From Rubrivivax sp. A210 (GTDB taxonomy: Bacteria > Pseudomonadota > Gammaproteobacteria > Burkholderiales > Burkholderiaceae_C), in the NCBI RefSeq assembly GCF_904426505.1, contig NZ_CAJGBN010000001.1, forward strand, positions 248,001 to 312,000: a DNA stretch of 64,000 nucleotides, in the 5' to 3' direction. The notes beneath the pieces are model-generated. The model was not told the origin of the DNA, searched no databases, and saw nothing but the letters and a program-made list of their open reading frames with translations. Positions 30,768-39,618 of this stretch are shown piece by piece. Each line of letters opens with the position of its first letter. Position 1 is the stretch's first letter. A program made the translations under genes and the position numbers.

Positions 30768-32159
30768 ATGAGAACCCTGATGCGCGGCAGACTGCTGTTT
30801 TTCGGCTCCTTCACGGCCATGGCACTGACGCTGCTGGGCGTGGCCGTGTTCGGCGCAGTCGGCATTGCCGGCTGGGAGTACACCAACAGCAATGCCTTCT
30901 GCGCCACGATGTGCCACAACGTACACCCGGAGGAGATCGCTTCCCATCAGGTCAACGTGCATGCCCGCGTCAACTGCGTCGAGTGCCACATGGGCCGCAA
31001 TTCCACGCTGCACCTGATGGCGCTCAAGCCCACCCACGCCAAGGAGCTGTGGGGCATGATCGCCGGTTACGAGCGCCCCATCACCTCGGGCACGCTGCGC
31101 CCCTCGCGCGAGGCCTGCGAGGGCTGCCATCTGCCCACGGCCGAGCACCGCGACGGCGTCGACGTCAAGGTCCACTACGCCAGCGACGACAAGAGCACCG
31201 AGTCGCGCACCAAGATCGTCCTGCACACCGGCATGGAGGCCATCCGCGAGGGCTACAGCAAGGGCATCCACTGGCACGTCAAGAACGAGGTGCGCTTCGT
31301 CTCGCCCGACCCGCAGCGGCGCGAGATCCCCTGGGTCGAGGTTGTCAAGGCCGACGGCAGCAAGGTCACCTACACCGACGCCGAGACCAAGCTCAAGCCC
31401 GATGAGCTGGCGGCGCTGAAGCCGCGCGCCATGGCCTGCTACGACTGCCACAACTCCATCGGCCACCCCTTCCCCAACCCCGAGAAGACCGTGGACGAGG
31501 CCATCCGCACCGGCCGCATCGACCGCTCGCTGCCCAACGTCAAGGCACGCGCCGTGGCCCTGGTGGGCAAGCTGGGCGACATCACCGGCGAGACCGAGGC
31601 CCGCCAGGCCCAGGTCGACAAACTGGTGGCCGAGGCCGCGGCCAAGGCCGCCACGCCCGTCGACAAGAAGGCGGCTGAGGACAAGTTCAACAAGAGCATG
31701 GGCGAAATCCTGATGGCGGCCTCGTTCCGCGAGAAGGGCTTCAGCTGGAAATCCTTCCCCAACCACACCGGCCACGCCGACACCCCGGGCTGCTTCCGCT
31801 GCCACGATGGCAAGCATTTCAACGACAAGGGCGAGGCGATCCGGCTGCAATGCACGCTGTGCCACGCCATGCCCGAGGTGATGCGCGAAGACGGCAAAGG
31901 CACGGTGGCTTCGCTGGTGCCGGCCAAGGCCGGCGAGAAGCAGCCCGAGAGCCACCAACGCCCCAACTTCATGCACACCCACGCCGACGACGTTGGCCCG
32001 ACCTGCGAGGAATGCCATGGCACGCCGCTCAAGCGCGGCAAGCAGGGCGGCAACTTCTGCGCCAACCCGGCCTGCCACGGCCGCACCTGGCCGGGCCTGA
32101 ACATGGTCGAGCCGCCCAAGAAGGCGGCCACTGCGGTTGAGTTGCCGAAGAAGAGCTGA
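30768..32159 (+). CDS. Membrane-anchored multihaem cytochrome c, NapC/NirT type, eight haem motifs
   Basis: 463 residues from the ATG at 30768, with CAGGAG upstream. One N-terminal membrane helix (about residues 9-36) anchors a periplasmic multihaem part. Haem-attachment motifs in order are CATMCH (residues 45-50, CX3CH), CVECH (70), CEGCH (117), CYDCH, CFRCH, CTLCH, CEECH and finally CANPACH (CX4CH): eight in all, six of them canonical. The NapC/NirT family takes electrons from quinol and passes them to periplasmic partners. No reductase gene is adjacent; the gene appears to be monocistronic with a hairpin downstream. The long Ala/Lys-rich stretch between haems 4 and 5 probably forms helices. 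Confidence 0.88.
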   Translation: MRTLMRGRLLFFGSFTAMALTLLGVAVFGAVGIAGWEYTNSNAFCATMCHNVHPEEIASHQVNVHARVNCVECHMGRNSTLHLMALKPTHAKELWGMIAGYERPITSGTLRPSREACEGCHLPTAEHRDGVDVKVHYASDDKSTESRTKIVLHTGMEAIREGYSKGIHWHVKNEVRFVSPDPQRREIPWVEVVKADGSKVTYTDAETKLKPDELAALKPRAMACYDCHNSIGHPFPNPEKTVDEAIRTGRIDRSLPNVKARAVALVGKLGDITGETEARQAQVDKLVAEAAAKAATPVDKKAAEDKFNKSMGEILMAASFREKGFSWKSFPNHTGHADTPGCFRCHDGKHFNDKGEAIRLQCTLCHAMPEVMREDGKGTVASLVPAKAGEKQPESHQRPNFMHTHADDVGPTCEECHGTPLKRGKQGGNFCANPACHGRTWPGLNMVEPPKKAATAVELPKKS

Positions 32160-32180
32160 GGTCTAGCGCCCACCCCCCAA

Positions 32181-32207
32181 GCAAACGCCGGCACTGCCGG
32201 CGTTTGC
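32181..32207. terminator. Bidirectional hairpin between the cytochrome and glycerate kinase genes
   Basis: A perfect 12-bp stem (GCAAACGCCGGC and its complement) with a 3-base loop lies between the convergent stop codons at 32159 and 32222. A full T tract is absent, but placement and strength fit a shared terminator. Confidence 0.7.
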
Positions 32208-32221
32208 CCTTGCAGCGCCGA

Positions 32222-33496
32222 TCAGGTGCCGATGAGGATGGCGCGGAAGTCGTTGACGTTGGTCAGCGTCGGCCCGGTCACCACGGCATCGCCCAAGGCG
32301 CCGAAGAAGCCGTGGCCGTCGTTGTTGGCCAGGCTGTCGCGCGGGCGCAGGCCCTGGGCCCAGGCGCGCGCCAGGCTGTCGGGCGCGGCGATGGCGCCGG
32401 CGATCTCTTCCTGGCCGTCGACGCCGTCGGTGTCGCCGGCCAGTGCGTGGATGCGGCCGTGGCCTTCGAGCGCGACTGCCAGCGACAGCAGGAACTCGAC
32501 ATTGCGCCCGCCGCGCCCCTTGCCGCGCAGCGTCACCGTGGTCTCGCCGCCCGACAGCAGCACGCAGGGCGCGGCCACGGGCTGGCCGCGCTCGGCCACC
32601 TGCAGCGCGATACCGGCCATGACGCGGCCGACCTCGCGCGCCTCGCCCTCGATGGCATCACCCAGGATGTGGGCCGCCACCCCGGCCTCGCGCGCCACGG
32701 CGGCGGCGGCTTCCAGCGCCATCTGCGGCGTCGCGATCATGCGCGTCTCGCAGCGCGCCAGACGCGGGTCGCCCGGCTTGGGCGATTCGCCGCGCCCGCT
32801 TTCCAGCACCTCGCGCACCGCCGCTGGCAGCTCTATGCCGTAGCGGCGCACGATGTCCAGCGCGTCGGCGCAGCTCGTCGGGTCGGCCACGGTGGGGCCC
32901 GAGGCGATGTCGATGGGGCGGTCGCCCGGCACGTCGGACAGCAGAAGGGTCAGCACGCGCGCCGGGTGGCAGGCCGCCGCCAGGCGCCCGCCCTTGATGG
33001 CCGAGAGATGCCGGCGCACGACGTTCATCTCGCCGATGCTGGCACCGCTGGCCAGCAGGGCGCGGTTGACGGCCTGCTTGTCGGCCAGCGTCAGGCCCGG
33101 CAACGGCAGCGGCAGCAGCGAAGAGCCGCCGCCGGAGATCAGGCACAGCACGAGGTCGTCTTCGCCCAGGCCCGAAACCACCTGCATCAGCCGCTCGGCC
33201 GCCGCCAGGCCGGCAGCATCGGGCACCGGGTGGGCGGCTTCGACGATCTCGATGCGGCTGCAGGGCACGCTGTAGCCGTAGCGGGTGACGACGAGGCCCG
33301 TGAGCGGGCCGGCCCAATGGTCCTCGACCGCACGCGCCATCGCCGCCGAGGCCTTGCCGGCACCAATCACGACGAGCCGCCCGCGCGGCGGCTGCTCCGG
33401 CAGGTGGCGGGGTACGCACAGTGCCGGTTGCGCCGACGCGATGGCGGCATCGAACATGCGGCGCAGCAGGGCGCGCGGGTCTGAGGGTGGGTTCAA
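32222..33496 (-). CDS. Glycerate 2-kinase (MOFRL family)
   Basis: 424 residues from a TTG at 33496; the ATG at 33457 would remove the conserved DPRALLRRMFDAAIASAQP segment, so I prefer the TTG, though this is not certain. The two-domain glycerate kinase type 2 pattern is clear: GRLVVIGAGKASAAMA near the N-terminus, LISGGGSSLLPLP, a DVPGD motif and the C-terminal MOFRL domain with LSGGETTVTLRGKGRGGRN and AGDTDGVDG. It phosphorylates D-glycerate to 2-phosphoglycerate, as in glycolate/tartrate/hydroxypyruvate use. No tartronate-semialdehyde genes are adjacent. It converges on the cytochrome gene. Confidence 0.92.
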   Translation of the reverse strand: MNPPSDPRALLRRMFDAAIASAQPALCVPRHLPEQPPRGRLVVIGAGKASAAMARAVEDHWAGPLTGLVVTRYGYSVPCSRIEIVEAAHPVPDAAGLAAAERLMQVVSGLGEDDLVLCLISGGGSSLLPLPLPGLTLADKQAVNRALLASGASIGEMNVVRRHLSAIKGGRLAAACHPARVLTLLLSDVPGDRPIDIASGPTVADPTSCADALDIVRRYGIELPAAVREVLESGRGESPKPGDPRLARCETRMIATPQMALEAAAAVAREAGVAAHILGDAIEGEAREVGRVMAGIALQVAERGQPVAAPCVLLSGGETTVTLRGKGRGGRNVEFLLSLAVALEGHGRIHALAGDTDGVDGQEEIAGAIAAPDSLARAWAQGLRPRDSLANNDGHGFFGALGDAVVTGPTLTNVNDFRAILIGT

Positions 33497-33649
33497 GGCA
33501 AGCTCCCGTCGCGGGCCAGGCGGGCGCCTGACCGATGCGGAAGTTTGCCAGCGTCTGGCGCGCACACACCATGGCAGAGCGATCCCTGGCCTTGCCGCCA
33601 TGGGCGGCGCGCCGGGCCCCAAGCCTGGGGCAGCGGTGGGCGCGTTGGC

Positions 33650-34879
33650 TCAGCCGGGTTGCAGCAGGTCGAGCAAGGTGCGCGCGACAACCCGGGTGGC
33701 GCGGCGCAGGTCTTCCAGCACCAGGTGCTCGTCGGCGCGCTTGGCATTGCTTTCGAACACCGTGCGCGGCCCGGCGCCGTAGAGCACGGCCGGGATGCCG
33801 CGGGCGCTGTAGAGGCGGGCGTCCGTATAAAGCGGCGTGCCCATCACCGGGATTTCGACGCCGAACAGCGCCTGCGCATGCGCCTGCAGCGACTTCACCG
33901 CGGCGGCATTGCCCGCCAGCGGCTCCAGCGCATGGGCCAGCAGGATGCGCCTGACCTCGACCGTGATGCCCGGCCGCTGCGCCGCCGCTTCGGCGATGAC
34001 GCGGCGGAGTTCGGCCTCCACCGCCACCGGGTCTTCCTCGGGGATCATGCGGCGGTCAAGCTTGAGCACCACCTTGCCCGGCACCACATTGGTATTGGTG
34101 CCGCCCTCGATGCGGCCGATGTTCAGGTAGGGATGGGTGATGCCCGCCACTTTTGAGGTCACCTGCTTGTAGAGCGTGTTCTGCGCGTAGAGGGCCTGCA
34201 GGATGGGCATGGCACCCTGCAGCGCATCGATGCCGGTGTCGGGGATGGCGGCATGGGCCATGCGGCCCTGCACCGTCACCTCCAACTGCAGGCAGCCGTT
34301 GTGCGCGGTGACAACCTGGTAGCTGAAGCCGGCGGCGATCAGCAGGTCGGGCTTCGTCAGGCCCTGGCGCAGCAACCAGCCCGGGCCCAGTTCGCCGCCG
34401 AATTCCTCGTCGTAGGTGAAGTGCAGCTCGATGCCGCCCTTGAGCGGCAGGCCCAGCGATTCGAGCGCGCGCATTGCAAAGGTGTAGGTGCTGAAATCCG
34501 ACTTGCTGACCGCGGCGGCGCGGCCGTAGAGGCGGCCGTCGACGATTTCGCCGCCATAGGGCTCGTGGCTCCAGCCCTCGCCCGGTGGCACCACGTCGCC
34601 GTGGGCGTTGAGCGCGATGGTCGGCCCCTCGCCATAGCGCCGGCGCACGATGAGGTTGGTGATGGATTCCAGCCCGCCGGCCCGCACCTCGTCCGCCGGC
34701 ACGGCATGCTTTTCCGCGACGAGGCCCATGCCGGCTAGCAACTCGGCCGTGCGCTCGGCGTGGGGCGCGTTGTTGCCGGGCGGCGTGTCGGTGGGCACGC
34801 GCACCAGGGCCTGCAGAAAGGCGGTCTGCTCGGCGAAATGGGCGTCTATCCAGGCATCGAGTTGTTGATAGGGCTTCAT
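33650..34879 (-). CDS. M20 family metallopeptidase/deacylase
   Basis: 409 residues from the ATG at 34879. The two-zinc site residues are visible: His and Asp in LNAHGDVVPPGEGW, the paired Glu in FTYDEEFGGELG, and a late His in RADEHLVLED. A dimerisation domain is inserted in the middle (AHAAIPDTGIDALQGAMP). The family includes succinyl-diaminopimelate desuccinylase, acetylornithine deacetylase and allantoate-type amidases; exact substrate is not readable. It lies 153 bases before the glycerate kinase in the same direction and is divergent from the antiporter at 35087. Confidence 0.88.
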   Translation of the reverse strand: MKPYQQLDAWIDAHFAEQTAFLQALVRVPTDTPPGNNAPHAERTAELLAGMGLVAEKHAVPADEVRAGGLESITNLIVRRRYGEGPTIALNAHGDVVPPGEGWSHEPYGGEIVDGRLYGRAAAVSKSDFSTYTFAMRALESLGLPLKGGIELHFTYDEEFGGELGPGWLLRQGLTKPDLLIAAGFSYQVVTAHNGCLQLEVTVQGRMAHAAIPDTGIDALQGAMPILQALYAQNTLYKQVTSKVAGITHPYLNIGRIEGGTNTNVVPGKVVLKLDRRMIPEEDPVAVEAELRRVIAEAAAQRPGITVEVRRILLAHALEPLAGNAAAVKSLQAHAQALFGVEIPVMGTPLYTDARLYSARGIPAVLYGAGPRTVFESNAKRADEHLVLEDLRRATRVVARTLLDLLQPG

Positions 34880-35086
34880 GGCGGGTCTTGAGCGGCTTGT
34901 AGTAGAAGATGGCGGAAGGCGTCCAGCCCGGGCGGCATGGCGCAGCGGGTGGTCGACTCTAAGGGCTTGCGGCCACAGCCTGCCATGCCAACGCCAGGGG
35001 AGGCCCTGCCGGGCAGGGGGCAAGCTGGCGAGGTGCGCATCGCGTAGCATGCCCCGCCAAGCCATACATCCAGCCTCAACCCCTCG

Positions 35087-36346
35087 ATGCCCGCCACCAC
35101 CCCCATCGAGCTGATCGGCGCCCTGCTCTTCGCGGTCGCGCTCGTACACACCTTCTCGACGAGCATCTTCGAACGCCTGGCCCATGCCCAGCCGAAGCAC
35201 GCCGGGCTCTGGCACCTGCTGGGCGAGGTCGAGGTCGTGTTCGGCTTCTGGGCCCTGGTGCTGGTGGTCTGCATGTTCGGGCTCGAAGGCAAGCCGGCGG
35301 CCACGCGCTATCTGGACACGCGCAACTTCACCGAGCCGATGTTCGTGTTCGCGATCATGGTCATCGCCGGCACCCGGCCCATCCTGCAGCTGGCCGCGGC
35401 CACGGTGGCGCGCGCCGTGCGCCTGCTGCCGCTGCCGGCGGGCATGGCCAATGTCTTCGTGCTGCTGTCGCTGGTGCCGTTGATGGGCTCCTTCATCACC
35501 GAGCCGGCGGCGATGACGCTGGCGGCGCTGATGCTGCGCGACACCCTGCTGGCCCAGCCGGTGCCCACGCGACTGAAGTACGCCGTGCTGGGCGTGCTCT
35601 TCGTCAACATCTCCATCGGCGGCACGCTCACGCCCTTTGCCGCGCCGCCGGTGCTGATGGTGGCCGGCCCCTGGGGCTGGGACATGGCCTTCATGCTGAA
35701 GCACTTCGGCTGGAAGGCGGCTATCGCGGTGATGTTCAATGCCGCGGCCTTGCTGGTGCTGTTCCGCGCCGAACTGACCCAGGCCCCGGCCGTGCCGCCG
35801 CCGGCCGAGGCCGCCGTGCCGGGCTCGGTGATCCTGGTGCATCTGGTCTTCCTGGCCCTGGTGGTGGTGTTCGCCCACCACCCGCCGGTCTTCCTCGGAC
35901 TCTTCCTCTTCTTCCTCGGCTTCGCCAGCGCCTACCAGCAGTTCCAGAACCCGCTCATCCTGCGCGAGGCGCTGCTGGTGGCCTTCTTCCTCTCGGGCCT
36001 GGTGGTGCTGGGCGGCATGCAGCAATGGTGGCTGCAGCCGGTGCTGCTGGGCATGGACGCCACCACCGTGTTCTTCGGCGCCACCGCGTTGACGGCCATC
36101 ACCGACAACGCGGCCCTCACCTACCTGGGTTCGCTGGTGGAGGGCCTCACCGAACCCTTCAAGATCGCGCTGGTGGCCGGCGCCGTGGCCGGCGGTGGCC
36201 TGACGGTGATCGCCAACGCGCCCAACCCGGCCGGCGTGGCCATCCTGCGCGGCAAGTTCGACGACGACACCATTCACCCGCTGGGCCTGCTGGCCGGGGC
36301 GCTGCCGCCCACCGCGGTGGCGCTGCTGGCGTTCTGGTTCCTCTAG
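35087..36346 (+). CDS. Putative Na+/H+ antiporter (PF07399-like)
   Basis: 419 residues, very hydrophobic, with about eleven membrane helices. The pattern GSFITEPAAMTLAALMLRD and NISIGGTLTPFAAPPVLMVAGPWGWD, together with a late TDNAALTYLGS and ANAPNPAGVAIL, matches the predicted Na+/H+ antiporter family I know as PF07399, in the wider ion-transporter superfamily. The substrate is assumed from the family name. Its stop is one base from the stop of the convergent thiamine-binding gene at 36348, leaving no room for a separate terminator. Confidence 0.8.
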   Translation: MPATTPIELIGALLFAVALVHTFSTSIFERLAHAQPKHAGLWHLLGEVEVVFGFWALVLVVCMFGLEGKPAATRYLDTRNFTEPMFVFAIMVIAGTRPILQLAAATVARAVRLLPLPAGMANVFVLLSLVPLMGSFITEPAAMTLAALMLRDTLLAQPVPTRLKYAVLGVLFVNISIGGTLTPFAAPPVLMVAGPWGWDMAFMLKHFGWKAAIAVMFNAAALLVLFRAELTQAPAVPPPAEAAVPGSVILVHLVFLALVVVFAHHPPVFLGLFLFFLGFASAYQQFQNPLILREALLVAFFLSGLVVLGGMQQWWLQPVLLGMDATTVFFGATALTAITDNAALTYLGSLVEGLTEPFKIALVAGAVAGGGLTVIANAPNPAGVAILRGKFDDDTIHPLGLLAGALPPTAVALLAFWFL

Positions 36347-36347
36347 C

Positions 36348-36656
36348 TCAGGTGCTGAGCTTGCGGCCCAGGTGTTCCTCGACCCGCGCCGTCTTGCCCT
36401 TCAGCCGCCCGGCCGGGCCGGCGCGGTAATCGACCTTGAGGTGCACGCCGATGCGGGTGCAGTCGACGGCCAGGGCCTCGAAGCAGCGGTTGACCACGCC
36501 CATCACCTCGGGCCATTCGCCTTCGAGAATGGTGCCCATGGGCGTGAGCTGGTAGGGCACGCCGCTCTTGTCGATGATGTCGAGGATGCGCGCCACATAG
36601 GCGCTGACGCTTTCGCCCTGGCCGAAGGGGGCCATCGAGAATTCCAGCAAAACCAT
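36348..36656 (-). CDS. Thiamine-binding protein, MTH1187/YkoF-like (DUF77)
   Basis: 102 residues from the ATG at 36656. The sequence VLLEFSMAPFGQGESVSAYVARILDIIDKSGVPYQLTPMGTILEG, cited here by its core SMAPFGQGESVS and YQLTPMGTILEG, is diagnostic of the MTH1187 family, small ferredoxin-fold proteins that bind thiamine or related compounds. It lies 16 bases after the lipoate-ligase homologue, at the 3' end of the aco cluster, whose E1 enzyme needs thiamine diphosphate. A part in thiamine salvage or supply is inference from that position. Confidence 0.85.
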   Translation of the reverse strand: MVLLEFSMAPFGQGESVSAYVARILDIIDKSGVPYQLTPMGTILEGEWPEVMGVVNRCFEALAVDCTRIGVHLKVDYRAGPAGRLKGKTARVEEHLGRKLST

Positions 36657-36672
36657 GGTCTGTCTCTCCTTG

Positions 36673-37455
36673 TCAGGAATGCATTGTTGAAGTGCGGGGT
36701 GGCAGCATGCGCGCGAATTGCTCGGCGAGCATGGCCAAAAGTCGGATGTCCAGATCGGCTGGCGGCGCCGCTTGGCCATGGGCCTCGCACCAGGCCCGGG
36801 CCACCGTGGTGACGGCGTCGCCCCGGTAGCGCCGGGGGCTGCCGGCGTCGATTTCGAATTCATTGGCGCGTTCGCTCAAGGCGGCGGCATCGCCGCCGGC
36901 CAGGATGAGGGCGTGGGCCAGCACCACCGGCACGCCCTCGACACGCTTCCAGGCCTGGGCCGTGCCGACCAGCTTGCGCCCGCCCACGGCCAGGTTGTAG
37001 CGACCGTCGCAGAACGAGCCCTGCACCGCCTGGGTGTCGGAAGCAATGCCCAGCCGCGCCAGCGCCGCCGCCAGGCCCTGGCACAGCGCCGCGTAGACGG
37101 CGTCCGTGCCCTGCGGCGTGCTGCTGCCGGCACGCCAAGCCAGGCTGAGGTTGATCACCCCGGGCCCCTGGGGCACGATGCCGCCGCCCGAGCCGCGCAC
37201 CTGCACCGGCCAGCCCCTTGCGGCGCCGGCCTGGCAGGCGTGTACCCAGCCGGGCAGCGCCGTGTAGCTGCGCGGCACGACCAGGCCCTGCCGCCCCCGC
37301 CACAGCTGGGCGCTGGCGCGCCCGCTGCGCGCCACACCCGCGATCCAATCGGCCTCGCAAGCCATGCCGTCGGCCAATGGCGACTGGTGCATGGTGACGA
37401 AGCCGAAGATGGGCAAGGCAGCCGCCGCATCGGCGCTGACGGGTGCAGGCAACAC
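36673..37455 (-). CDS. Lipoate-protein ligase A family protein
   Basis: 260 residues from a GTG at 37455. Hallmarks of the LplA/LipB/BirA fold are RGSGGGIVPQGPGVINLSL (about residues 87-105) and the catalytic-Lys segment FCDGRYNLAVGGRKLVGTAQ. It attaches lipoate or octanoate to a lysine of carrier domains. It starts 16 bases after acoC, whose lipoyl domain is the obvious substrate. A dedicated ligase inside an acetoin dehydrogenase operon would let the complex be made active when induced. Confidence 0.85.
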   Translation of the reverse strand: MLPAPVSADAAAALPIFGFVTMHQSPLADGMACEADWIAGVARSGRASAQLWRGRQGLVVPRSYTALPGWVHACQAGAARGWPVQVRGSGGGIVPQGPGVINLSLAWRAGSSTPQGTDAVYAALCQGLAAALARLGIASDTQAVQGSFCDGRYNLAVGGRKLVGTAQAWKRVEGVPVVLAHALILAGGDAAALSERANEFEIDAGSPRRYRGDAVTTVARAWCEAHGQAAPPADLDIRLLAMLAEQFARMLPPRTSTMHS

Positions 37456-37471
37456 GGCCTTGGGTCCGCCA

Positions 37472-38584
37472 TCAGGCGGTGTGGCGTTCGAGCAGCGCGT
37501 TGAACTCGCTGGCCTTCTCCATCATCACCATATGGCCGGCGCCTTCCAGCACCGCCACGGTAGCCCCTGCCGGCGCCTGGCTGGCATGGGCGGCGGGGAT
37601 GATGCGGTCGTCCTTGCCCCACACCACCAGCAGCTTCTTGCCCGCCTTGGCCAGCTCCAGCCCCGGGCTTTCGGTCTGGGCGCCGCCGGCGAACTGGGCC
37701 GCCGCCAGGGCCTGCAGCGCCTCGGTGACACCGTCAAGCCGTTTGTAGCGCAGCAGATCGTCCAGCAGTTGCCGGCTCACCAGCTCGGGGTTGGCGAAGA
37801 GCTGCTCCACCACCGGCTTCAACTCGCGCCGCGAGCCTGCGTTGATGAAGCCCTGGATATAGCCCTCGTTGATCTCGGCGCCCAGGCCGGCACCGTTGAC
37901 CAGGGTCAGGCTGGCGACGCGGTCGGGGTGGTCGATCGCGATGCGCGAGGCGATGGCGCCGCCCAGCGAATGGCCCACGATGTGGACGCGGTCGACATCG
38001 ATCTGGCCCAGGAAGCCCACCACGCAGCCGGCCAGCGCCGCCAGCGTGGCGCCCGGCAGCCGCGGCGTCGACTGCCCGTGGCCGGGCAGGTCGAGCGCGA
38101 TCACCGGCACCTTGGCCGCCAGTGCGTCGAGGTTGAACATCCAGTTGCCGAGATCGCCGCCGAAGCCGTGGATGAAGAGCAGCGGCACGCCCGCCGTCGG
38201 CCCGCGCCGGGCATAGCGCAGGCGCAGGCCGTCGACCTCGGCAAAGTCATAGGCCGGGCCTGCGTCGTCGTCGCCCGCCGCCGCCGCCGGCACCACATAG
38301 GCGGCGATGTAGGCGTCGATCTCGGCCTCGCTCACTGCAGGCTCGGCCAGCACGCCCAGCAGCGCCTTCACCGGCAGGGTGTCGCCGGCTTGCGCCACCT
38401 TGCGGCGCAGCAGGCCGGGGTCGGGCGCTTCCACCGCGTTGGAGATCTTGTCGGTCTCAACGTCCAGGATGGGCGTGCCGACCGCGATCTCCGTGCCCTC
38501 GTCGACCAGCCAGCCCGAGATCGTGCCCTCGCGCATCTCCAGGCCCCACTTGGGCATCACGATGGGCGTGATTCCAGCAGCCAT
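37472..38584 (-). CDS. acoC: Acetoin dehydrogenase E2 component with alpha/beta-hydrolase fold
   Basis: 370 residues. Residues 1-75 form a lipoyl domain with the modified Lys46 in ETDKISN. From about residue 125 there is an alpha/beta-hydrolase domain with oxyanion segment FIHGFGGDLGNW, nucleophile elbow GHSLGGAIAS and late acidic and His residues (GKDDRI, GAGHMV). This lipoyl-plus-hydrolase layout, without the large CoA acetyltransferase domain of pyruvate dehydrogenase E2, is that of AcoC. It moves the acetyl group from the E1 reaction to CoA. The acoB stop TAG lies directly against its ATG. Confidence 0.95.
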   Translation of the reverse strand: MAAGITPIVMPKWGLEMREGTISGWLVDEGTEIAVGTPILDVETDKISNAVEAPDPGLLRRKVAQAGDTLPVKALLGVLAEPAVSEAEIDAYIAAYVVPAAAAGDDDAGPAYDFAEVDGLRLRYARRGPTAGVPLLFIHGFGGDLGNWMFNLDALAAKVPVIALDLPGHGQSTPRLPGATLAALAGCVVGFLGQIDVDRVHIVGHSLGGAIASRIAIDHPDRVASLTLVNGAGLGAEINEGYIQGFINAGSRRELKPVVEQLFANPELVSRQLLDDLLRYKRLDGVTEALQALAAAQFAGGAQTESPGLELAKAGKKLLVVWGKDDRIIPAAHASQAPAGATVAVLEGAGHMVMMEKASEFNALLERHTA

Positions 38585-39601
38585 CTAGTTGCGCCCCCCG
38601 GCCAGCGTGCGCTTGACGGCCGCCACCACCTGGGCCGCGCTCGGGATGTAGAGGTCTTCCAGCACCGGCGAGAAGGGCACGGGCACATGCGGCGGCGCCA
38701 CCATCTCGATGGGGCCCTTGAGCGCCTTGAAGGCTTTTTGCGCGACCTGGGCCGAGATGTCGGTGGCGATGTTGCAGCGCGGGCTGGCCTCGTCGATGCA
38801 GACCAGGCGGCCGGTCTTCTCGACGCTTTCGATCACGGTGTCGATGTCCAGCGGCGACAGCGTGCGCAGGTCGATCACCTCGCACTCCACGCCTTCCTTG
38901 GCCAGCGCGGCGGCGGCGTCGAGCGCGCGGTGCACCATCAGGCCATAGGCCACCAGCGTGACGTGCTTGCCGTCGCGCACGATGTTGGCTTCGCCGAAGG
39001 GGATGGCATAGCCGCCCTCGGGCACCTCGCCCTCGAAGCCGTAGAGGTTCTTGTGCTCGAGGAAGATCACCGGGTCGTTGTCGCGGATGCTCTGGATCAG
39101 CAGGCCCTTGGTATCGTAGGGCGTGCTCGGGCACACCACCTTGAGGCCGGGGATGTGGGTGAACAGCGGCGTCAGCATCTGGCTGTGCTGGGCCGCGGCG
39201 CGAAAGCCGGCGCCGCACATCGCGCGGATGACCACCGGGGTCTCGGCCTTGCCGCCGAACATGTACTTGAATTTCGCCGCCTGGTTGAAGATCTGGTCGA
39301 AGCACACGCCCATGAAGTCGACGAACATCAGTTCGGCCACCGGGCGCATGCCGCAGGCGGCGGCGCCGATGGCGGCGCCGACATAGGCGCTCTCCGACAG
39401 CGGCGTGTCCATCAGGCGGTCGCCGTGCTTGGCATACAGGCCCTTGGTGACGCCGAGCACGCCGCCCCAGGCGTCGCGTTCGCCATCGCCGCCGGCGCCG
39501 CCGACGATGTCCTCACCCATCACGATCACCGTCGGGTCGCGCGCCATCTCGTGGTCGAGCGCCTCGTTGATCGCCTGCTTCATGCTGATCTTGCGAGCCA
39601 T
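38585..39601 (-). CDS. acoB: Acetoin dehydrogenase E1 beta subunit
   Basis: 338 residues from the ATG at 39601 (MARKISMKQAINEALDHEM). It is a transketolase-like E1 beta subunit with MGEDIVGGAGG, a phosphate/cofactor-contacting region around ESAYVGAAIGAAACGMRP and the C-terminal domain RTLSPLDIDTVIESVEKTGR. With AcoA it cleaves acetoin to acetaldehyde and an acetyl-thiamine intermediate. It begins 17 bases after acoA and abuts acoC. Confidence 0.95.
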   Translation of the reverse strand: MARKISMKQAINEALDHEMARDPTVIVMGEDIVGGAGGDGERDAWGGVLGVTKGLYAKHGDRLMDTPLSESAYVGAAIGAAACGMRPVAELMFVDFMGVCFDQIFNQAAKFKYMFGGKAETPVVIRAMCGAGFRAAAQHSQMLTPLFTHIPGLKVVCPSTPYDTKGLLIQSIRDNDPVIFLEHKNLYGFEGEVPEGGYAIPFGEANIVRDGKHVTLVAYGLMVHRALDAAAALAKEGVECEVIDLRTLSPLDIDTVIESVEKTGRLVCIDEASPRCNIATDISAQVAQKAFKALKGPIEMVAPPHVPVPFSPVLEDLYIPSAAQVVAAVKRTLAGGRN

Positions 39602-39618
39602 GTTCTTGCTCCTCTTGC

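Noticed and set aside
34880..36277. N-terminal extension of the M20 peptidase to 875 residues
   Set aside because: The extension lies opposite the antiporter gene and is low-complexity; peptidase homology starts at the ATG at 34879.
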